Part shown: positions 44,698 to 56,235 of the stretch, piece by piece
Numbering within the stretch: the first letter of the stretch is position 1
Layout of the letters: each line of letters begins with the position of its first letter
Source: Haemaphysalis longicornis
Lineage: Eukaryota; Arthropoda; Arachnida; Ixodida; Ixodidae
Direction of reading: 5' to 3'
NCBI GenBank assembly: GCA_013339765.2
Contig: CM023448.1
Span: 26,736,551-26,800,550, forward strand
DNA: 64,000 nucleotides
Notes under the pieces: model-generated
Database searches by the model: none
Told to the model about the DNA's origin: nothing
What the model saw: the letters and a program-made list of their open reading frames with translations, nothing else
Position numbers and translations under genes: made by a program

Positions 44698-46145
44698 TAG
44701 AGATGGGCAAAACGGCTCACGTCAGTGAGCGGCTCAGAACGGCTCAGTTCACTGAAGTGAACCGGTTCATTTGAACGGTTCAGCGGTTCATTTAGGTTGT
44801 AACCTGTGTTAAGCATGCATAATCTAAATATTACTCTATTGTTATTGAGTGATTTATTTTGTAACAACATCCGGTGTATTTGTGCTGAAAAGAATTGGCC
44901 TCACCATCATTACAGACGTTTTTATGTGTCAGTGGTATTTAAGAATCACTCTCGGTCGATAATAAAGAAAAAATGCAACTTTTTGTCAACTTTATAACCA
45001 CATGATACAAGAAACTAATTTTAATGTTGTGGTGGTGAACAACACTTTGTTCAGTTTATTCGAAGCGAGACGTGTCCACTTTTTTGCGGCGATAATAGAT
45101 GCCGCGAAAGTTACGCACAAGACCCAGCTGGGTCGGCCGATACGTCTCTAATAACTCTACCGGAACGTGCCGACACGACTCCTTCAGAGTCATGCTCAGC
45201 ACGATTCTCTAATCGATCGAGCAGCCGCTGAACGTCGGTTCTTAGGAGCCGCTCTGCCAAAGAACCGCCGGGAGCCGTGAATCGCCGCAGAACTGAGTGG
45301 TTGAGAAGATCCGGCTCGTTCCTGCCTCGGACAACAGCTGCACGCACAAATATAACTGTAGTGATTCTAGTGAATCTTATGGTGACAGGAGTTTATTTTC
45401 CTATTACTTTAAAAATACAGACGCAGTTCGTTAACTGCTGCCATTGCGGCCTCCCGATCTGTCATTCACGCACGCCGCCGCCACCGCGGTTTCCCAAATG
45501 GCTCCTCAGAAGATCCGCTTCGCGAAGGCCGGCTCTCGAAAAGAGCGGCGGGAGCCGTTCTTCGGTTCTTTGGTTCAGTAACTCAGCGGAAGAGCCGGAA
45601 GAGCTGAAGAACGGGTCAAAACTGCATCCGGTTCTTCTGACCGGACTCGAATTGTCTGCTCCCACGACAGGGGGCGTGCTGGAGGAATTTCAAAAATTAG
45701 CCCTAGCTGGCCCGGCAGTACGTTTGCTTTCCACGCCGATAATAGATGGCGCAGAGAGACGGCTCATTTGTCCCGGGTCTTCGGTTTTTCGGCTCAGTAA
45801 CTGAGCGGAAACAGCCGGAAGAGCCGAAGAACGGTCAAATCTGCATCCGGTTCTCCTGGCTCGAATTGTCTGCTCCCACGACAGGGGGCGCTGGAGGAAT
45901 TTGGAAAATTAGCCCCAGCTGGCCCGGCAGTGGAGCTGCTTTCTCGCGCCCGCAATAGCTGGCGCAGAGAGCTTTGAAGCGGCTTTTCGGCTCCGTTGGC
46001 ACGTTCGACACGAATCACTGAGGGGGCGAGAGGGGCTCCCTCTCTCCAAAAGAACCGCCGCTCACTTTTACTGAGCCACGCCTCACTCGTTCTTCAAAAA
46101 GAGCGGCTCAAAAGAACCGGATCACTTCTGAGCGACGCATCTCTA
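44698..46145. mobile_element. hAT-like element, non-autonomous
   Basis: The left end is TAGAGATGGGC and the inverted right end TAGAGATGCGT, sharing TAGAGATG. The 8-base flanks GTAACGAC (44,690-44,697) and GTAAGGAC (46,146-46,153) match at seven of eight positions, which is the duplication size of hAT transposons. Just inside both ends are repeated short motifs built on gagcggctc and gaaccgg, as often seen in hAT subterminal regions. No transposase frame is present; the 175-codon frame 45,277-45,804 lies over the internal repeats. Confidence 0.7.
45560..45998 (+). repeat. 219-bp tandem duplication inside the hAT-like element
   Basis: Two diverged copies start cttcggtt at 45,560 and 45,779. 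Both contain gaattgtctgctcccacgac and agctggcccggcag. Differences are scattered, so the duplication is not recent. Confidence 0.8.
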
Positions 46146-46203
46146 GTAAGGACGGGCCGAGCGGCGGCCACTAGGAATTTAGACAAGCAAAGGTCTAGCT
46201 TAA

Positions 46204-47316
46204 AGGAGCCATGAAGAGAAAACACAAGTTTGGTTCATTCAAAAGTTTGCTTCGTTAGAATCATGCTGACAACACTTTTAACATAAACTTCGCTCAAATA
46301 GGCTACATAATTAGGAAAAAAGGGAATGGCCATGCGACCCACCAGCTCACTTCCCGCAACAGAACCTATGATGTCACTCGAGCCAGCTCGGCGATTGGCG
46401 GAGGCCGGCAGAAGCAGACGCAAATTAGGTAGAGCGTATAAGGTAGCCGAACGAGCGATTTGCGCTTGAATTTAGGGCACATTCTTTACAAAGCATTAAG
46501 AACGGTGGGACCAACAGTGGAAGTTACGAAAGCACATGTAAACATAGAAGTACTGATGCGTACTGTTGGTACTGCGCGCACTGTGCTTGGTTTAGCTGCA
46601 CAGCACTGCGGGGCCGCGGGGCTTTGGTTGTCTCAGACGACAATGGTCGATTGACGCAAGCAACGGTGTCTTACGTGACCATATTTGTCGAGCGAGCGCT
46701 GTTTCAGGGAACGATTATTTTCTCTCAGAACAAAAAGAAGCCAGGTTTAAATACGTTCAAAAACAAACCAAAGGCATAAAACGGCTTGCCACGGTATGGT
46801 GGCGCCATCTAGGTTGCAGTAGAATACTTCGTGCAATACTGCTGTACTGGGTAGAGACACCCTTTGAACGGTCCCGTGCCGCCGCAATTGGGTCAACGTG
46901 CTCATCGCGTTGTGGTTTTCGTTTCCCACGAGACCTAGCAACGCGAAACAGGTAAAATGATTCAAACTTCGCCAGTAAACCGCGTTGCGGCCGATAATTT
47001 AAGTTTTGACACAATGACTTGCTTCGGCGGCGAGCGAGCGACCCAAAATGGCGGCGCCAGCGTATGCGCGTCTCTACCCTGTACGGCGTACGCGTGAATC
47101 AAGGTATTCCAGGCTGCAGAGCAGAGCGGTCGGTTCCTGTGATGTCATCGCAGACCGCCAAAACAAACGATTTAGCGGGAAAATTGAAATTGTTACTTAA
47201 ATTGAATGATTTCTCAGTGAATAAAGCATCGTTTGTATCCGGGCAAACGCTTAGGGCACTATAAAAAACAAAATCTTTCGAATAACACAAACTTGCATTT
47301 TCTCTTCATGCCTCCT
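46204..47316. mobile_element. TTAA-flanked TIR transposon C
   Basis: The left end AGGAGCCATGAAGAGAAAA and inverted right end AGGAGGCATGAAGAGAAAA continue to 28 bases with 25 matches. TTAA lies outside both ends (46,200-46,203 and 47,317-47,320). TGATGTCA occurs 165 bases from the left end (46,369-46,376) and 169 bases from the right end (47,140-47,147). The 1.1-kb interior has no transposase. It sits only about 45 bases from the hAT-like element. Confidence 0.78.
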
Positions 47317-47320
47317 TTAA

Positions 47321-48465
47321 ATCCTCTAAAATTACTAAGGTAGCGCCATTTTACGATCTCACCGCCTTTCGCCCTCACCCGCGCTCCTTTCCTCCTCCGT
47401 GTTTTGCTATTTTCCTTTCTCCGGCCAGCGCCGCATGCTTTGGACCACACAAAATTTACGTGGTATTTTTCTTCTGCCTCCGCCGCCGGGTCGCCTCGCC
47501 GATGCTCGACGACGTGGACATTGCGCAACGCCGCCGCTGTGGCGCCATTTCTGGCTGCCGCAGCATGGAGCTTCAGTGCCAGCTTTATCGTAGGTGTCAC
47601 TTAATAGCACAGTAAAACTTAGCTGCTCGTTCCGAACCGTCGCATCGCTTTCGCTTTATGTTCCGTCTCGGTGCCGATGTGTTGTGCCTTAGGCAGCGCG
47701 AATATCGTCAGGGGGGCAAAAGAATTCGTTATTCCGTCTGGGAAACGCGACGCAGAAAGGAGAAAAGTTTGGTTGCATAGATTTTACTGGGCATACTTCA
47801 GACCGACGCTCCCATCACTCTTTTGCGAGGTAAGTTTCTGAATGCTTGTTCTTGCTCTGTTAAATTCTGCGCAAGCTGAGCGGTTACTTACGAAGAAATG
47901 CGTCTTCTCTCCGAGACCGTTGTCAACCCTTTGTTCTGAGTAGGCATTGCGCGCAGCGGCGAGTTCGTCCCGTCCTAAGCTTTGCTTTGGATAAGAATCC
48001 GTGTATTTGTCATGTGCGCGCATAACTTCCCGCGTAATTATCAGCGGCGTAGCATGTTCAGCTCGGTTGTTTAAGGTTTTCGTGACGCGAGAATTATTCA
48101 CCTGAATTCGCGCTTGTTTTGGCCGACGGCAGCTTGCGTCTGACCATGTAGCGTATTCGTTCTGAGTGCGCGTAAGCACTTTGTGCCTGAAGTCATGTTT
48201 TCTGTGTTAGCGACCCGGGTAGTATTATAAACCCGTTATGACATTGAGTAATTTGCTGCGTATATGTTCTTGGTCGGTGCGGCGCAAATTGAGGCTGTTA
48301 CGAGAAAAAAAAAGGCGGCTATGTAAAACAATTTAAGGCCAGCTAATCTAGTGACCGTTCCGTTGACGTATGTTTGATTCGCAATTTCTGTTATCGCTTT
48401 GTTAAATTCGCGCACGTTTGAATGGCACTTGAAATGCATATTCACACCGCCACGGCTGTACAGGG
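47321..48465. other. No supported gene; GC-rich start
   Basis: 47,380-47,600 is GC-rich with open frames on both strands but none with a recognisable domain. The remainder is mixed sequence. No repeat ends are defined. Confidence 0.45.
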
Positions 48466-49015
48466 CCCCATGAAAAGTACTTGGAGCACGGGAGCTGTGG
48501 CTGAACCACATAGGAGCGCGGTGCAGCTGCACCGGCGGAAAACGAAAGGAGCAGAACACGCATGCGCCCTTGCCGACGGTGGATAGCTGCTGTATACTTC
48601 TGAACACAATTTTTTTAACGCTGTTTCGGGAATTATTCGCAGCATACGTGCCTCAAAAATGGCGCTGATAGCAGAGGCGGTATCTGGGAGCGTTGCTCAC
48701 ACACTTTAAGCGCGCACAAGCGGCTGGAGAAGTGTCGCAATCGCAGGGATCTGAAGTAACATTTTTTTTCTTTCCTAATATTTTTTAGGTGGGTATGCCA
48801 TGACGCCATCACGGACAGCAGTATGCTGCGAAATAAAGCTCGAAGGCGCGTTAAAATGAAGAAGTGGGTTGAGAACTATGGAGGGGCTATCACCGTCGGC
48901 AGGCGCGCATGCCTGTTCTCCTCCTCTTGTTTACCGCCGGGGAAGCTACACGGCGCTCCTATGCGGTTCGGCCACAGCTCCCGTGCTCCAATTACTTTTG
49001 ATGCCACCTGTACGC
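48466..49015. repeat. About 200-bp inverted repeat with 150-bp spacer
   Basis: The minus strand of 48,466-48,660 matches the plus strand of about 48,810-49,015. Shared blocks include caccgtcggca, ggcgctcctatg and ccacagctcccgtgctcca. Both arms read forward as a short open frame starting MLR. Similarity is good but imperfect, so the arms are real diverged copies and not a read artefact. Confidence 0.7.
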
Positions 49016-49237
49016 CCTCTCTTCCGTGTATGCAAAGAGGACCGTTAATTACATCTTAAGTTTGAATTACACGTGATGCCGTACATTGCAGTGTTCGCTG
49101 TTACTTCATCTTAGTAGTCAACGGCGCAGCGTATCCACTCAATGCAATTTGAACCAAAACACACAGGACGACTATATTGTTTTCAGCAGGCCTATTTCTG
49201 TCCAGCAAGAGCGCTTGTTAAACGGCTTTAGTGTAAG

Positions 49238-50100
49238 CGAGTTTTTATTTTATTTATTTATTTTTTTAATAATACTGAGATCTTTGTTCAAGATCTTAGC
49301 AGGGTGGAAGAAACATAATTTACATGAGCAACTTTCGCGGCAAAAGACACACACAAACATACACAAAAATATACAGGAAACAAAAGATGCACAATGTGAG
49401 CAGGTGCGACTCAAAAGCACATAGTGATTTTTCGGTTAGCGCATTATTAGAGAGATTGTTCCAATCGACAATGGTTGTTTTGAAGTATGTGTATTTGAAG
49501 CAGTTGTTGCGTGGTTGAATCGTAACCAGTTGAAAAGTGAAAGATTTGGAGGTGTCAATACCATACTGTCCAGTAACTTTTTGATAGAAAAATATAAGGC
49601 ATAAGATTCAATTCCACTCAGATACTGTGGGCAGGTTGCTCTTATGGAGAAGTGCAGTTAGCCACGTGCGCCCGTAAGAATTGTATATAAGCCTTCGTTT
49701 GAATTGTTTTCTAGTTTTTATTATTGGTTTGAGGTCATATGGGTCCCAAAAAATTAACGCATACTCTAGCATGGGACGAATAATTGTGTTGTAAACTAGG
49801 AGCCGTACAGAGGGGGTTGAAAATTTTAGAGCACGTCTTAAAAAGAAGAGTTTTCGATGAGCATTAGCCGAGACAGTATCGATATGCTTTTTCCAGTTAA
49901 GAGCGTTAGAAATCCACAGCCCAGGACTTATATTGGTTCACTTCTGTCAGTCTCATGTCACCAGCAGTATAGATGTGGTAAAGAGAGCTTTCTTGTGTGT
50001 TATTTTCATGAAAACGGTTTTGTCAACATTATTGCTCATTTGCACGCGGTGTTGAGCGTGGATGCGGCACTGAGTAAATGCGCGAGAAGTATTTGACAAT
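49238..50100 (-). mobile_element. LINE ORF2 C-terminal remnant
   Basis: On the minus strand, from about 49,930 down, translation gives LRRALKFSTPSVRLLVYNTI then RPMLEYALIFWDPYD and, after a frame change, a DWNNLSNNAL block near 49,450. These are the blocks of the C-terminal part of CR1/Jockey-type ORF2. The 3' end has an ATAAATAAAT-like tail at 49,238-49,265. It is 5'-truncated and frameshifted. Confidence 0.7.
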
Positions 50101-51682
50101 GCTACGGTAGAACGGTCTCTAACTCTCTTCTGCAATGCATTATTGATTGCCTATTTTGCGGAGTGTTTGTGGCTAATCTCAAACTCGGTGGTGACATTTT
50201 TTCCTTTCTCAGTATAATTATTTTACGGATAATTTGAACCACGAATATTGGAGTAGCTTGGCGTTAAAAAGTAAACCCAACTGCCACTCCCATCAGTTTT
50301 TCTCACAGGAAGCCTCGTCAGCACAAGCCACCTGCACGGCGTCGTTACGGACGCTTTTTCCAATAAAATATCTATTTGGGGGCACCAATTAATTTTTGCG
50401 ATATACCTTGTTGTTTTGTCTTGACAATCATCGTGAGATTGGTTTCTCTTTCGAATATCTTTCAGGTGTTCCTGTCTTAGTGCAATGTACAAGTATTCAA
50501 GAATTTATCCCAGTACAAAACAATTCTGTCCAGGCGCCTTCGTATAATAACGGCTGTAAACGACTGCGCCATGTAAAAAAAACGTATAGCATGATTAATT
50601 AACTGTAGTAATTAGTTACATAATTTGTACCTAGGGCGACTCGATCTCTGATTCGTTAGAAATAAGAAGCCACAAATTTAATTTCAGTTTACCCGATCGA
50701 TTGATCGCAGACTTCTCTGGCACCCATTCCCAGAATTGCAAGCCTGCGTTTTTCACTCGGTTCGCATATGAGCGTACGGCCGCAAAGAGCGGTTTAGTGT
50801 ATCGGGCTTCGAAGTTGGGGAAGCAGGGACATTTCATGCCGTTGTATGTGCACCTGCACAAGAGCATGTGTATATTTTTTTCATCTATTCACAGCAGCCT
50901 ATAACGACATGAAGGGGCAAGAAACATTTCTACAAAAAAGGTAGAGCACTCTAAACTGCGCGGAATTAGGGTAGGATGTAGGTCGTTAGTGAAAGCGGGC
51001 AAAGAGTGAACGCCGCTATTATTCACAACCATTGCAATAAAGGCGAATGCAAGGACGCCAGCGCAGTGTTCGCACGACAGCATTTGCGATGAAGCGCTCT
51101 GTATACCGCCGCGAATCGTGCGCAAGCCCTCTGTGCAGTGATTGCACGACCACAGTTACGCGGAATGCAAGAACCTAACTACCGTAACAGCAGTTTAAAA
51201 TGTCCACGCTTGATCCTTTCGCATACACGAGCTTTCCCGAGATGTTACCGCATGCCGCATATGTAAACAAAAACCGCGCTGAGCGTATGCGCCAGCGGCA
51301 TCCACCCGCAACTATCCCCTTGTAGACAAAACTATAAAACAAAACACCCTCACTCAGTGCGTGTTTGTAAACAGGGCTCTAGAAATTCTATAAAAGCTAC
51401 GAAAGTGCGATTGCGCGCGAAACAAGAGCAAACTGCACAAAAAATTCCCGGCATTTCCCCGAGGGGAAGATGTGAAAGTGCGAATGCAGGAGTTCAATTT
51501 GCGCGGTTCGGTAATGTTCGCGAAATAGAGATCACACACACACACAGAACTACAAAGAAAGAAAGATGCATTTATTCACAGACACCTATTTGTGTTGTCG
51601 TTGTACTTGATTGCTAGAGCGGATCTCAGCTTTGAAATTTCGTGTCAGTACTTTTTAAGCGGGTGCATTAGCCCTTCTCACG
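50101..51682. other. No supported gene
   Basis: Open frames up to about 90 codons have no domains. A short (CA)n run lies near 51,535. Nothing else is recognised. Confidence 0.5.
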
Positions 51683-51685
51683 CCC

Positions 51686-51835
51686 GATTCCTGGCCAATC
51701 CCCCACGTGGGTATGTGCTATCTCTGCGGCCAGGCAGCGCGCGCCCATCTCCCCCGTTGCCAAGGAGACGAGGAGATTCCTGGCCAATCTCCCACGTGGG
51801 TATGTGCCATCTCCCCCGTTGCCAAGGAAGACGAG
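51686..51835 (+). repeat. 89-bp direct repeat with CCCACGTGGG
   Basis: gattcctggccaatc is repeated at 51,686 and 51,775. Both copies carry the palindrome cccacgtggg followed by tatgtg and then ctcccccgttgccaagga. The second copy lacks about 27 bases present in the first. CACGTG is an E-box core, but binding is not shown. Confidence 0.85.
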
Positions 51836-52242
51836 GAGCGCGCGCACCCGCAGCTGTTGCTATGTGGACGGACGGCGGTCAACGGAATTCAGGGTCGCTT
51901 ATAAAGTGCATTCGCACTTAAAAACTGCAGCGAGCGGCCCGAAGCGTTGCGGGGGTGCCTGCTGTGAAGCAGCCAACAAAATGGCGGCACTGCCACGGAG
52001 TTAAAGGGACCGCGGCGCCGCGAGCGAGGGGAAAGAAAAAAGAGGAGGGCAGCAGAAAAGCAGGGAGCAGTTGGCGCTACCTAAGTAATTTAGGAACCTT
52101 ATTCTAGCTTTGCCTGTGCTGCCAGATAAGCGTGGTGGCGGCATCGTGAACTACTGAGGACGCCCGCTTGATGGTGCTCTAAACAAGACTTTGTAAACAT
52201 GGCGGATGCTTTTTGCACAGGGCGCTTCAGCTCTTTAATAAC

Positions 52243-52491
52243 ATGGCTGCCCTCGCACGGGGTAGCCGGCTCGCTGCTCCTGGTGGCTCCTGGCTGACAC
52301 GCTGGCCGCGTGTTTGCTTGCGCTACTTGCGCCGCGCTAGTTTAGTGATGTTATGCCAGGTGACCAGATGTCCTCCACTAGCACCGGCCACAGTGAGCAG
52401 CAAGTGGGAACAAATCGTTTATGACAGTCGCAAATTTACAAAGGCCAAGACCTTTCATTTCGATCGTTGCAATTGTACCTCGCTTTCGTGA
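52243..52491 (+). CDS. Weak candidate exon with basic N-terminus
   Basis: From ATG at 52,243 the frame reads MAALARGSRLAAPGGSWLTR and then several more arginines with no acidic residue for about 30 codons, which resembles a mitochondrial presequence. The preceding 300 bases are GC-rich and contain several aaaatggcggc-type sequences common near tick promoters or repeats. No domain follows before the stop at 52,489. It may be a chance opening. Confidence 0.2.
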   Translation: MAALARGSRLAAPGGSWLTRWPRVCLRYLRRASLVMLCQVTRCPPLAPATVSSKWEQIVYDSRKFTKAKTFHFDRCNCTSLS

Positions 52492-52654
52492 CAACTTTTT
52501 TTTTTGCCATAACATCTCGTTCACTTGCGCTAAGGTTTCGAACGAAGGATAGATTGCTTCCAATATTCTGCTGCCCGTATCTTTGTTCTTTAGGACGTCG
52601 CAACAAGTTACGAAGAAAACAGACGGTTGGAAATTCTCTAGGACTAAAACGATA

Positions 52655-52760
52655 GTTTATTTATTTATTTTTTGAAAATACTTTCAAGGCCCATAGGGCA
52701 TAGCAGAAAGGAGTGGTAAGATACATACATAAGGTGCGGTTGTTTTACGGCATAGAAACA
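52655..52760 (-). mobile_element. Short LINE 3'-end fragment
   Basis: On the minus strand cctatgggccttgaaagtat leads into aaaaaataaataaataaa, the same type of 3' end as the LINE at 49.24 kb. It is a very short 5'-truncated copy. Confidence 0.5.
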
Positions 52761-53449
52761 GAATTAAAACGGCATAGAAACAGAAATCAAGAACGCTATT
52801 GCGAACGCTATCGCTTACTGCGAACATATCGACATTTGAACGTAGCAATGAAACCCAAATCCGTGACGCGTGTTTGAGGCACGGCGTTTTTTTCTCTGTC
52901 TCTTTTCGGCGGTGCGACAGGCCCCAAGCACGCGCTAAGCAGCATCACAAGTTGAAAGAAAAAAAAGAACAAACCTGCGGCATTAAAAGTATTTAACTTT
53001 CTGTACCAACTCTTTGAATTGTAAAACTACTTCGATATGCTCTGTTGCATGAAATGTGCTAAGTAGTTTAATCAAAGTTATCCTTTTTCCATGCCGCATT
53101 TTTATACTTGATGCTGGCATAAACAGTAGCTTTCCCGTTCAACAATAGGATGTACATAACGTTTGTAACAGCAGTTTATTACGCTCTATGGTTCTTACGA
53201 ATCATGTGCTGTAATTATTACTCATGAACGCGCTATTTCCTATGAAATTAAACACGCTAGGTTTAAAAGATTTTACCTTGATATTTACACTGTAAAAATG
53301 TGACAAGAAATTTAATTTCCATAAGCAAGAGAGGATAAATATGATTTCTGAAACCCAGCTGCACCATAACGTATTACGCATCCTGTGTTGACTAGCACTT
53401 GCACGTCGAAGAGCCACATTGTTAGTTCAATTACCCTGATTAACACCAT
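52761..53449. other. No supported feature
   Basis: Mixed AT-rich sequence without recognisable open frames or repeat ends. Confidence 0.5.
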
Positions 53450-53605
53450 TTGCGGCAATGAGTTGAATTTCACCTCATTAGTCTTGTATTCTTTTTGTTC
53501 GCATCGTCCTATTTTTGTATGTGTTGCGCCACTGTCGGCCAAGAGCCTCCGCCCCCGCTTATGTAAAGCCCTTTCAGGTGTAAATATAAATGAAATGAAA
53601 TGTTG
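53450..53605 (+). mobile_element. Short LINE 3'-end fragment, plus strand
   Basis: The sequence ends gtgtaaatataaatgaaatgaaatg, a short-repeat tail, after a GC-rich 3' untranslated-like stretch (gccaagagcctccgccccc). This is the pattern of Jockey/CR1-like 3' ends. The start is not definable. Confidence 0.4.
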
Positions 53606-56025
53606 ATTTTTGCCAGTAATAATTTGGATGACCTTGTACTGTTTTGACCTTAAAAATTTAAAAGCACTTTTTATGCTTGTGATTGATAATTGTAAAAAAA
53701 CCATGCACATCAGTAAGCAAGACTTACAAAAATGATTTGACACTGCAATGCATGGACTGCACTGCACAGTCCTGTACACGCCTTAAGTTCTTAGTCTCCT
53801 TGTAGGTTCAACGAATAGAAATCTACTATATTTCATTCCTTACAATTTAGAACAAGACCTGCCTGCGGGCACAAGTTTAGAGAGTGACATCATGGTAGTG
53901 ACATAATGACATCGTGAATAGTTTTCACCCACTTGTGCAACAATGTGAAGTCGGTGGCTACATGTAAAATTTGCCCTGGACGGAACTGGAATTTTTACAT
54001 GGTTACTAACAGAGGGTAGCAGCGGCCTTGCTTATTATAATCGATACAAAAACCCCTTGCGAGGTATTCGCCGCAACCCATCCAACTCGCTAAAGCAATC
54101 TGCTCTTGAGGTACAAAGCACCTCACCTCCTCCTTCCTCACTTTTGCTACACGCTTATCCCTGCTACTAGATGACCCGGGCTACTACACATCCAGACCTC
54201 CAAGACAAACTCTGACCCCTCACATTTCTTTGTGTACAAGGTTTAAAGCTCACCTGCAAGGTACACAAAGCGCTATTAACAAAGGAGACACCTACTCGAT
54301 CTCCAGAGCATAGAATCATTGTGTCTATCAGAAATGAGCTGCTCCAAGAAAGTTTCTTCCTCTCAGCTTCTTGCACGAACTTGTTTTAGGCTGATAACAG
54401 GACATCTACAGTTGGCCCTGCAGGAGTTTTTTTGTGCGAAGTATCGTAAATGTACAGAGAAAGTGAAGTACTCTTGAGCAATGGTGAAAAGGAATGGAAA
54501 AAAGTAAACTAGAACACGACTTTGCTTTCTTACATTTGACAAAGTGTACTCATTGTGATTTATTGATAAACGTTGAATTGTGGGGAAAGAGTGAGCCCAG
54601 CGGCTGGCAACGTAACAATATCACGTAGCACATTTTGATGCGTCTCAATATTTGCAGTACACCGAATACTCGGCCAAAGTTAAATATTTTTGACACCTAA
54701 TATCGTGTTCTTGAATTCAACAACAACTATTCCATTCATACTCTGAAATATGCACATCACATGTATGAAAGCATTGATATATGCTGACCTTCTTTTTAAC
54801 ATTTGGTGAAAATACCTGGCACTTTGCAACATTTATCTGGAGGCGACATAATACATTTTCTCGTGATGAGAACTTGATGTGGTCGCCTTTCGGTGTGTGC
54901 TTCTTTGTTCTTTGGTTGTATCTGCAAAAAACAAGAAATAAATGAAAAACGTAAATTAAATTGGAAGAACGAATACTTCAGAGAATCATGTCCATACGAA
55001 TTCAGAGAAACCAAATACACATAAACACACCAGTCGGGGGCATGGCAGTCATATCAGGCAAGCACGAATAATTAAAAGGGCCTGCCAGTCCTTGGTGTAG
55101 TTGTTGCGTGCGCCGACATTGTTGAAGTTTCAGCCAGAATGTCTAAATGAACACCGACCTCTGAAAAAAAATAACGCAGTATTTTTGAGATCACGCGTAT
55201 TAACCATGACGCAAGCATCAGCCGTGACAAGGCATGCTAATATAACCTAACTCGCATCACCACGTCTCAATAAAGGCAAACGTTAGTTGTAGCAAAGCGC
55301 TGTTGACTAAATGCTCACTAACGCGTCAAAACAGAAAGGCAACAGTTAGGTAAGGTTCGGGCGAATTACTGTTTATTGGTAGCCTCAAACCTTCCATCCG
55401 AAATAATGCTACACCTTTGAGGCAAATGTGCCCAAAACTTTTCGGGTTATAGATAGTCATAAATGTTCGAGAGGGGCCAGAAGAGTGGAGAGGCTGTTTC
55501 TTAAGGTTTTTTTTTGTTTTTCAAGTTTTTTTAGCTAACTCCGCATGCACTGTGATAAAAAACTCCGAGGAATGAAATTTTATATTTCAATCATGTAATA
55601 AGACAATATTCCAGCAGAAGTCATGCACAAATGAGGTATTGACAGCGACAACGGTTTCGTTTGCACCGTCTTTCTAGCGGAGTGCATAACACTCACCTTC
55701 TGTTGGAAGAATCAAATATTCCGTCCTCGAACAGCTGTCTTCCGTTGCGGAATTTCCCACATTTGTCTCTTCACAAGCACGCAATTTCCCTGTTTTGCCA
55801 GTCCTCTCAACAACTAATGGAAGCAAAAGCACACAACAGCAATAACAGTCACGAAACCAGTCCTCCGCGCACATAGAAACGGTGGGCCATTTCAGCGGTT
55901 TGAATTTGAATAGTCTGCTTTGTGGTTGCGAATTCAGAAGCGAGGTGGTGCACCAGACAGCTGTTTGTAAAAAATTGCGTATGTTTTGTTCGACGGATGT
56001 TTGATGCGGAATTTGTTAATAATAT
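53606..56025. other. No supported gene
   Basis: AT-rich sequence. No open frame above about 75 codons and no repeat ends could be supported. Confidence 0.5.
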
Positions 56026-56199
56026 TGTTACGTGGCAAAGACGCGTAAGGTGAAGCTATTTATAAGTAGGAACAAGCTGGGAAGCACTGGATTAGGCAGC
56101 AGCGTGAGTCCGGGGCCAAGCGTTGTCGTTCTCGTCGTCTTCTATCAGCGGCGCAGCGCCCACCGCATGTTTGGCGCGAACCGGGATTGCCCCGTCACA
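56026..56199 (-). repeat. 3' LTR of gypsy element 3
   Basis: On the plus strand it runs from tgttacgtggc to cccgtcaca. On the coding strand it is preceded by cctcttccgccgggggtca (56,218-56,200), the polypurine-type tract. At 174 bases it is short, which may be normal for the family or reflect a deletion. No second copy exists in the window. Confidence 0.7.
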
Positions 56200-56235
56200 T
56201 GACCCCCGGCGGAAGAGGCACCGTCTCGGTGCTGT

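Noticed and set aside
51998..52020. Another TTAAAGGGA-like element end
   Set aside because: No inverted partner with TTAA could be found within several kilobases.
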